NCBI GenBank assembly: GCA_030374805.1
Contig: JARGSG010000078.1
Coordinates: 1 to 23,767, forward strand
Source of the DNA: Gracilaria gracilis
Lineage: Eukaryota; Rhodophyta; Florideophyceae; Gracilariales; Gracilariaceae
DNA length: 23,767 bases
Direction of reading: 5' to 3'
Shown here: one piece after another, positions 18,024 through 23,767 of the stretch
Numbering within the stretch: the first letter of the stretch is position 1
Layout of the letters: each line of letters opens with the position of its first letter
Notes under the pieces: model-generated
Databases searched by the model: none
The model's input: the letters and a program-made list of their open reading frames with translations, nothing else
Told to the model about the DNA's origin: nothing
Program-made: the position numbers and the translations under genes

Positions 18024-19406
18024 TCAGTGTTCACAGTCCCGGTAGACGGGGAACTCTAGCTCCTTCCGAAAATTGCGACGGCCACAATCCTCAGAATGGC
18101 GGAAGAGGTCGTACATCACTAACCGTAGTTGGATGGCTAGTAACCCATCCACAAAATTGACTAGTTCTCTAAGTCGTTCCATGCTCTCGAATTCTGACCA
18201 CAGCTCTAGGTACAAGTCAAGATCCTCCGTTTTGCCACCACACCTCTCAGAAAAGTCAAGCGCGTCTAGAAAGGGAACATCCCACCGGGTGTACGCAAAG
18301 TCAATGAATATCAGCTTAGATTGTTCAGCTGGAATAATGTTCACAGGACACAAATCACCATGAACCAAGGCTAATGGCACTTTGTATTCGGCAATGTTGT
18401 TCAGTACATTGTGCACATGGCTCAAGTACATTTCTTTGTAACAGCCTTTATATTCAGAGTTGCCTACATTTTCCATACCACGCTCCTGAGCACACTGCCA
18501 GTCGGGATCTTCAACCATTTCCTTCACGCGAGAGATCCATTTTTCTCTGTTCATTAATGGAAGCCCAGTCTCCAGAATTTCATCTTTTTTCGACAAAGAC
18601 TGTATCTGGACTTTGCCCCATGTCAATAGGATGTTTCGAAACAACTGCACGTCCAACTTTGCAAGATCATCCATATCCGACAAGGTACGTCCATAATCTC
18701 TCATCAACAGAATATTGTTCGCAACATCCAAGGCTAAAGGTTTCGGAAAGGTCTCAGGCATTACTTGACTCAGACCTAACGTCGTGCTTGTTTCATGATT
18801 AAAAGCTTGTGGTAGCATAGCCTTCATAAAAAACTTTGATCCACATCGACTTTGTGCCACTAGAAGGCAGCTTTGCGAACCGTTCCTTTTTTGGAGGATA
18901 TATTCCGGTCCAATTTCGTATCCATGCTCTAGAAGAACTCCTGTGATCCACGCAGCAGCGCCATCAAACCATCCTGCTTTTGAGTATGGATAGAGGCGGT
19001 TTAAATGAATGTCAAGACCATCGGTCGCATACTGTTTCAGATATCGTGCAACAGCAGGTGTGCGCGGATCAATGCAGATTTCGCCAGTTTCGCTTTTCCG
19101 GACCCAGCCCAATTCATTCATTTTATCTGACAGTGCGTAGCGAGGGATATCAAACACCAGCAATTGAACTTTGTAGAATGGCCCATTTAGTACTTCACAC
19201 TCCGATCGCAACAAGACTATATCAAACGGCAAGCATAACTGCTTTCGAACGTAGATTCCAAGTTTGTCTAGTTCAATGTCTATTGCATCATGATACACAA
19301 TGGAAGGAAGTTGTGATGGGCTGCCTTTCCATGTGAGAACGCTTTGATTGCCAGGATGCACAATAAGGACATAGTAGCAGTTGCCGGAACGTTTTGCATC
19401 GGACAT
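18024..19406 (-). CDS. APH-fold phosphotransferase (aminoglycoside/choline-kinase superfamily)
   Basis: The ATG at 19406 gives 460 residues (MSDAKRSGNCYYVL...). The open frame reaches 19505 upstream without another ATG. Residues about 1-105 form an N-terminal domain (YYVLIVHPGNQSVLTWKG). PYSKAGWFDGAAAWI then begins the kinase part, resembling the P[WY]..AGWF..A..WI entry of a bacterial APH-like group. KFFMKAM may supply the ATP-site Lys, and LLMRDYG is the hinge-like motif. HGDLCPVNI (His349, Asp351, Asn356) is the Brenner catalytic loop and FIDFAYTRWD (Asp369) takes the place of the metal-binding motif. The key residues are present, so it should be active. The substrate is unknown: a small molecule or phospholipid precursor is typical of the family. 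The plant/algal or bacterial origin of the gene is unresolved. Confidence 0.75.
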   Translation of the reverse strand: MSDAKRSGNCYYVLIVHPGNQSVLTWKGSPSQLPSIVYHDAIDIELDKLGIYVRKQLCLPFDIVLLRSECEVLNGPFYKVQLLVFDIPRYALSDKMNELGWVRKSETGEICIDPRTPAVARYLKQYATDGLDIHLNRLYPYSKAGWFDGAAAWITGVLLEHGYEIGPEYILQKRNGSQSCLLVAQSRCGSKFFMKAMLPQAFNHETSTTLGLSQVMPETFPKPLALDVANNILLMRDYGRTLSDMDDLAKLDVQLFRNILLTWGKVQIQSLSKKDEILETGLPLMNREKWISRVKEMVEDPDWQCAQERGMENVGNSEYKGCYKEMYLSHVHNVLNNIAEYKVPLALVHGDLCPVNIIPAEQSKLIFIDFAYTRWDVPFLDALDFSERCGGKTEDLDLYLELWSEFESMERLRELVNFVDGLLAIQLRLVMYDLFRHSEDCGRRNFRKELEFPVYRDCEH

Positions 19407-20047
19407 AATGTGCGGATGGAAGTTTAGGTTTAGGCAAAGAGAATAAAAGGCACTCAACCGGCGACCACAAACCTTGTAACCACTGACCGGACCTGTTCGA
19501 GACACGCAGGCACGAAAACACGGTTCTATTTTTGCACAGTGACAGCGGCCACGATGACACCTAAAACAGCGTGGGGACGACGATGGAAAAAATAACCACC
19601 GCAGCCAATGGAGACTGCACTATAACGAAGGTCGATGGTCTCGCCAATCGTGGCAGCGACGGGGACAATCGTGGACTCAAGAGTGACAGTTGTCCTTGTG
19701 GCGACAGCGAAGATCACAGCTAGCCACACAGCGACTACAGCTACCAACGGAACCTCACCGAGCAGTGGTCCTTCGCCATACATGAGCGGTACACGTGGTC
19801 ATTTCAACCAAACAGAAATTGTCGTGTACTACGTGGATGGGAAGAAATGGGCGATCCACGTGGCATAATCAAGCTCGGTCGAGAATGTCTTCAGCTCTAC
19901 AATTATAACTGCTTTAGACGGCGCCGTAGAGCTGCGTGCCGCAGAGCTATGCCTTTGCGTCTTTAGTTTCCGAAACCTTACCACCAAGATCAAGACATAC
20001 ACCCCTCCAGAAAGGTTTTCGAAATAGGCATATTGTCAAAAGCTACG
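19407..20047. other. Intergenic stretch between divergent genes
   Basis: This holds the presumed promoters of the phosphotransferase gene and the large plus-strand ORF. Two overlapping ORFs on opposite strands (19526-19783 minus, hydrophobic; 19635-19868 plus, Thr/Ala/Val-rich) mirror each other in low-complexity GAC/ACG-rich sequence, so at most one could be real. The minus ORF starts with ATG and could be an upstream small membrane peptide. I support neither. Confidence 0.4.
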
Positions 20048-22522
20048 ATGCAGACTATACTGGAAAATATGCAAATTCGAATCCCATGCACTCCTCAGGC
20101 ATCCTCTTGTGACGCCTGTTTCGAAGTCATTTCGAGATCACCAAGTGTGAAAGGAGGACTTGTGAACCTATTCAAGGAAATTGCGTCCGTGTATGAAAAT
20201 TCCACTTGTCCTTCTGGGAAGCGTTTTCTGGATATGACCAGTGGTTCGATTGTGACACTTGATTGTTGCTGGAGCTGCGCCTCCAGTCCACTAATGTCCG
20301 TGGAACCGAAGGTCACCGTGCGAAAATCTCCCTATCTCATCTCGAAAACAAATTTTGTTCTCCCTGGGGCAAATCGGCAGCTTAAAATATGCCAGAAGGG
20401 ACATCGATACACTTCAGTCACCTGTTTTGGGGAAGTTCCCGAGTTCTTTATTGTTCCGGAATCCGAAATGAATGGAAAGTACTTTATTTTCCCGTTCAGT
20501 GTACATGAGCACTTCTTCAACAAATGGAAAGTCGTCGGTGATGTTCACGAAGCTTTTAATGATATTGGTTTCTATGTTCCCAATCCATGTTATCCTCATT
20601 TGCGAGAGACATATACTGTTTATATTGCGCATCGAGGGCGAGGGGGAATGACGGTAGTTACGACGGAACGAAAATTCTCTCTTTCTCCTAATATGTTTAC
20701 TCTTGATGAAGTGGTTGAGGGACGTCCCTTCGGAAACATGTGTGGAAAAGAACCAGTTATCAGAAGCCTTTTCCTTGACCCCGATATCAGAGGAAGCTTT
20801 CAATTTCCCCCAATTACTGTGTCAAAGTCAAGAGGCTCCCACGAAAAGAAGATCCCTCACTTTCCGATCGAAGGGGAGGAAGAAATGCCCTCGCCCTCAG
20901 AGGAAACAGAAGAGGAAGTTGAACTCCCAATCGAAAATGATTTCCAGTTGGCCACTGCTGGCATTTTTTGTTCCAGTGAAGATGAAGACACCCGTTCAAT
21001 AGAAGCGTTCCCCTCAGCTCAGATTTTACCGTTTGGGGAGTCTTTTGAAGACATTCACACACTGCTTCATCGAACTCTGAAACGCTGTAAGCAGTCCCTT
21101 CCCATTATGTTCTTTTCTCAACGACAAATGCTTTCACTTCCGCACGCGGAAAGTCTTCGAGAACAGCTCTCTTCGAGTTGCCATGTTATGGGCGTACATT
21201 CAGCAATTTCAATCCCGGAACTAAGGAGTCGAGTTCGACGGAACGATTTTTTCCTCATCGCTGGGGATCTCGGAAATGTGTTAGAGAACAGTCATCCACT
21301 TTGTTTACCATTTGCACCGAATGCTGAAGAAGCTTCTCGGTGTATCCGACTAGCTTGGACGGTTGATATTGATTCCATTGATTCCATTACGGTTCCGCTT
21401 GGTGGAATTGCATTCGGAAATTGTGAAACGAGGATACCCAAAGTGTTTCAGATTTACAACATATGTCCTTGGAAGTATTTGAAGAAGAATAATAACTTTT
21501 GCAATATATCTCAGAACTTTGGCGAAATCTTTCCTGGAGACTATTTTATCAACGAAAACCATAGCAGGCATCGCATTTCCAACTACAGCGTGCAAGCGAA
21601 CGATGCTATTGCCTTCAAAGCGTTTGATATTCAAACGGCTCTATCTTTTGAACCATTGCCAGTACATGCCATTGTTCCTTCCTTCATTATAGAAAGAACC
21701 ACTGCTGGGAATTGCGCTCTTTTACAAATCTTTCTCACTTTTCTTGATACCGATGGAGACAATTCGGTGATGCATAATGGTGAAAGAAGGTCACTGGCTC
21801 ACAGGTTTTTTTGGTATTTGCTTACAGAGCTTTTATTGAGAGCACTTCGGCGAGTATGTGGGAAAGTTGATTCGTCTAAATTTCAGAGTCGTCTCCCATG
21901 TTGCGCTGTTCCTAAAGATTGTAACGCAGATCATCACTTGAGACGTAAGGGACCAATGAGTGCCAGCTCAGTTGGAGATGTTCTTGGAACAGGAAGGCTC
22001 ACATTAGCTCTCTGCTATCTGGCGAGAGAGCTGAAAGCCATTGAAACGTACTGCGAAGTGCCATCACATCTAACAGTGGCTTACTTTTCCAATACCCAAA
22101 AGTATGACGCGCCGTTTGATCTTCTGAAATATTTTAAGGGAAGCAAGGAGACTCTCGAGGTACTAAAAAGACCAATAGACGACGCAAGGAATATTGAGTA
22201 CTTTGAGAAACATGAATGGCATGGAAGTTTAGGGAATGGGCTCGTACGCCTCAAACCAGATGGAGGACGAATTTGCGAAAATGCATTCCCTAGTTCTTCG
22301 TCCAATATTGAAGCCTTGAGAAGAGGTCATTTAGTTTTACAGGACCTGTTGCTTCTCGGACCAATTGTGTTGCGGGTGACACGTCATGGTCTTCGGAAGG
22401 AGCTTGTGAGTGCAGAGGAAGTGCAAGAAGTCAAGGAGTATTTACAGAAGCAAATTATTGGCGCTGCTCTTCAAGATTCTGTTTTTGGACGTAGCGTACA
22501 CCCTATACCCACCGAACAGTGA
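20048..22522 (+). CDS. Large unrecognised protein (824 aa)
   Basis: The first ATG in the open frame is at 20048; the frame extends to 19967 without another. The protein has an N-terminal pair of Cys clusters (SSCDAC at about 20, DCCWSC at about 70), which may bind metal. Then come a well-formed globular part rich in aromatics (FIFPFSVHEHFFNKW, about 145), an acidic spacer (EEEMPSPSEETEEEVELP, about 282-300) and a long C-terminal region ending SVHPIPTEQ. I recognise no family and see no transposase, polymerase or kinase motif. A second long ORF follows 49 nt downstream in another frame, so the two may form one spliced gene or the two ORFs of an element. Confidence concerns coding status only. 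Confidence 0.65.
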   Translation: MQTILENMQIRIPCTPQASSCDACFEVISRSPSVKGGLVNLFKEIASVYENSTCPSGKRFLDMTSGSIVTLDCCWSCASSPLMSVEPKVTVRKSPYLISKTNFVLPGANRQLKICQKGHRYTSVTCFGEVPEFFIVPESEMNGKYFIFPFSVHEHFFNKWKVVGDVHEAFNDIGFYVPNPCYPHLRETYTVYIAHRGRGGMTVVTTERKFSLSPNMFTLDEVVEGRPFGNMCGKEPVIRSLFLDPDIRGSFQFPPITVSKSRGSHEKKIPHFPIEGEEEMPSPSEETEEEVELPIENDFQLATAGIFCSSEDEDTRSIEAFPSAQILPFGESFEDIHTLLHRTLKRCKQSLPIMFFSQRQMLSLPHAESLREQLSSSCHVMGVHSAISIPELRSRVRRNDFFLIAGDLGNVLENSHPLCLPFAPNAEEASRCIRLAWTVDIDSIDSITVPLGGIAFGNCETRIPKVFQIYNICPWKYLKKNNNFCNISQNFGEIFPGDYFINENHSRHRISNYSVQANDAIAFKAFDIQTALSFEPLPVHAIVPSFIIERTTAGNCALLQIFLTFLDTDGDNSVMHNGERRSLAHRFFWYLLTELLLRALRRVCGKVDSSKFQSRLPCCAVPKDCNADHHLRRKGPMSASSVGDVLGTGRLTLALCYLARELKAIETYCEVPSHLTVAYFSNTQKYDAPFDLLKYFKGSKETLEVLKRPIDDARNIEYFEKHEWHGSLGNGLVRLKPDGGRICENAFPSSSSNIEALRRGHLVLQDLLLLGPIVLRVTRHGLRKELVSAEEVQEVKEYLQKQIIGAALQDSVFGRSVHPIPTEQ

Positions 22523-22571
22523 TCTCAACACAGCTAGTATTGAGCTTCCGAGGGCCATATTCTCCTCGCAG

Positions 22572-23702
22572 ATGGCCTCTCCTTTCGTTCCAACCACTGC
22601 CTCCATGAGAACAAACAGGTCGTTAGGGGCGTCAATGTTCAGCACCGCCCTATACCCAGTTGTAACCGGGTATCAAACTGCTACTTTGAATCCTGGAGAG
22701 CGCCGAAAGCGTCTGAGTGACAGCATCAAGAAGGTTAAGCTGTACAAAACCACTAGGCATCTCGCGTCAACCAGAGGAAACTCAGTTTATTGTCAACCAT
22801 CGTTCTACGAACTCAAAAAGATGTTGAGGGCATGGAGGGTTACGTATTGCAATGTCCTGGCTCAAAAAGAACTCAGTTTACCAAATCGTGGCAAGAAGAA
22901 TGCGAGCGCTATCTTTAGAGAGACGTCTGTGCATAATCACTTCAAACAACTTCTACATGACTTGGAGCGGAGGAGAACCGTTTCAAAAACATTTCCAAAA
23001 GGGCTCCGCATAGAGATATCATATTACATTGATAATTTCAAATGTTTGGAGGAGGCGGAACTACTGTTAGAATCACAAAAGTACCGTGATCAACTTTCGG
23101 ATGCTGATATTATGGTTGCCATATCTGACAGAGATCTCCAAGAAGTGGGCGGGGTGCCATGGTGGTGGTCGTATCAGACATTTCCCTCTCCAGAGAGTGG
23201 TATTCATCCTTTCAACCCCATATGGGTGATGGAACAAGGATATGAACTAGAACTGGATATTGAGGCTAAGCTTTTGCAACAAGCGCAGTCCACGTACATG
23301 GAAGCAAAATCTGTTTTGCTCTCAGATCAAAGACTGAGGCCTGAAGAAGCGAACCAGGCTTTAGATCTGTTTAAGAGATCATACAACCCTTCCCTGTTCA
23401 CAGAGATGTGCCTGCTCATCAGCTGGGCTTCATTGGAAACGGCAAGGTGTATGGTCGAAACAGTTCTTTGCAACATCAAAACTGGGCTAATGTTAGATCC
23501 ACCATACATCATGCAAGCTGCAGGTGTTCCAGAATCGTGGCTAGTCTTTGGGTATCCCAGTATTCTCACGTCACGTTTGCTAGGACTAGATGAAAAGTTC
23601 AGGAAACCATTTGCAAACCAACCCTTTCCCCGTGAACTACTCTTTTTCTCTGGTGGGTACAGGTCAATCAAAAGATTGAAAGCAGTCTTTGTATTAATCT
23701 GA
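22572..23702 (+). CDS. Unrecognised 376-aa protein or 3' exon of the preceding ORF
   Basis: The ATG at 22572 directly follows CCTCGCAG, a good 3' splice site, and its frame is open back to 22410, overlapping the preceding ORF. The protein starts MASPFVPTTASMRTNRS. It is basic in the first 150 residues (NPGERRKRLSDSIKKVKLYK) and then mostly helical (ELDIEAKLLQQAQSTYMEAK). It ends KAVFVLI at 23702, 65 bp from the window end. No family is recognised. Splicing from a donor near 22480-22500 could fuse it to the upstream ORF, and candidate introns of 40-90 nt exist but none is clearly best. Confidence 0.55.
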   Translation: MASPFVPTTASMRTNRSLGASMFSTALYPVVTGYQTATLNPGERRKRLSDSIKKVKLYKTTRHLASTRGNSVYCQPSFYELKKMLRAWRVTYCNVLAQKELSLPNRGKKNASAIFRETSVHNHFKQLLHDLERRRTVSKTFPKGLRIEISYYIDNFKCLEEAELLLESQKYRDQLSDADIMVAISDRDLQEVGGVPWWWSYQTFPSPESGIHPFNPIWVMEQGYELELDIEAKLLQQAQSTYMEAKSVLLSDQRLRPEEANQALDLFKRSYNPSLFTEMCLLISWASLETARCMVETVLCNIKTGLMLDPPYIMQAAGVPESWLVFGYPSILTSRLLGLDEKFRKPFANQPFPRELLFFSGGYRSIKRLKAVFVLI

Positions 23703-23767
23703 ATGGAGTTTATGAACCCTTACCGTCGAAATTCACAATATCATGGTCTACAAATAACAAAAATCTA

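Noticed and set aside
19526..19868. Small membrane protein (minus) or secreted Thr-rich protein (plus)
   Set aside because: The two ORFs are reflections of one low-complexity GAC/ACA-rich stretch, and neither has recognisable homology.

Overview
The window is nuclear DNA from a eukaryote. It contains genes with short GT-AG introns, a Penelope-like retroelement, telomere-type C-rich repeats, a higher-order satellite array and eukaryotic protein families (a telobox-type Myb/SANT protein, a USP-like cysteine peptidase and a C2HC zinc finger). The candidate introns are 58-87 nt, and most genes have long uninterrupted exons. This suggests a compact unicellular genome, possibly an alga. The long G-runs of the telomere-type repeat (AATTAGGGGG/TTTAGGGG on the minus strand) recall the G-rich telomeres known from unicellular red algae, but the lineage is an inference and not proven here.

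Layout, left to right. 1-1323 is copy A of a block that recurs almost unchanged at 11123-12445 (copy B). Both copies stop at the same base and run directly into CCCTAA-type repeats: about two degenerate units after A (1324-1347) and about 350 bp after B (12443-12795). Right of A lie a USP-like peptidase ORF without a start (1363-2229, +), an unrecognised gene (2265-3419, -) and a telobox Myb/SANT protein gene (3594-5422, -, one predicted 80-nt intron). 6125-10549 is a mosaic satellite built from a shared 111-bp core alternating with either a 124-bp or a 436-bp partner, giving exact 235-bp and 547-bp modules. Copy B and the long telomere-type tract follow. Starting 28 bp after that tract is an endonuclease-less Penelope-like element with a basic coiled-coil ORF1 (12824-13435) and a reverse transcriptase ORF2 (13480-15054), followed by about 1.8 kb with no clear gene.

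16902-17598 holds a divergent pair of small genes: an unrecognised 76-aa ORF and a three-exon, 55-aa C2HC zinc-finger gene. An APH-fold phosphotransferase gene (18024-19406, -) and two large unrecognised ORFs in series (20048-22522 and 22572-23702, +) fill the right end.

Interpretation. Every telomere-type tract is in the CCCTAA orientation on the plus strand, as at a left chromosome end. Each sits at the 3' edge of a repeated block or just 5' of the retroelement. This is the pattern expected if elements were attached one after another to an exposed G-rich chromosome end, as described for endonuclease-deficient Penelope-like elements (Athena/Coprina type). I read the window as a former or internalised subtelomere that also carries a gene for a candidate telomere-repeat-binding protein.
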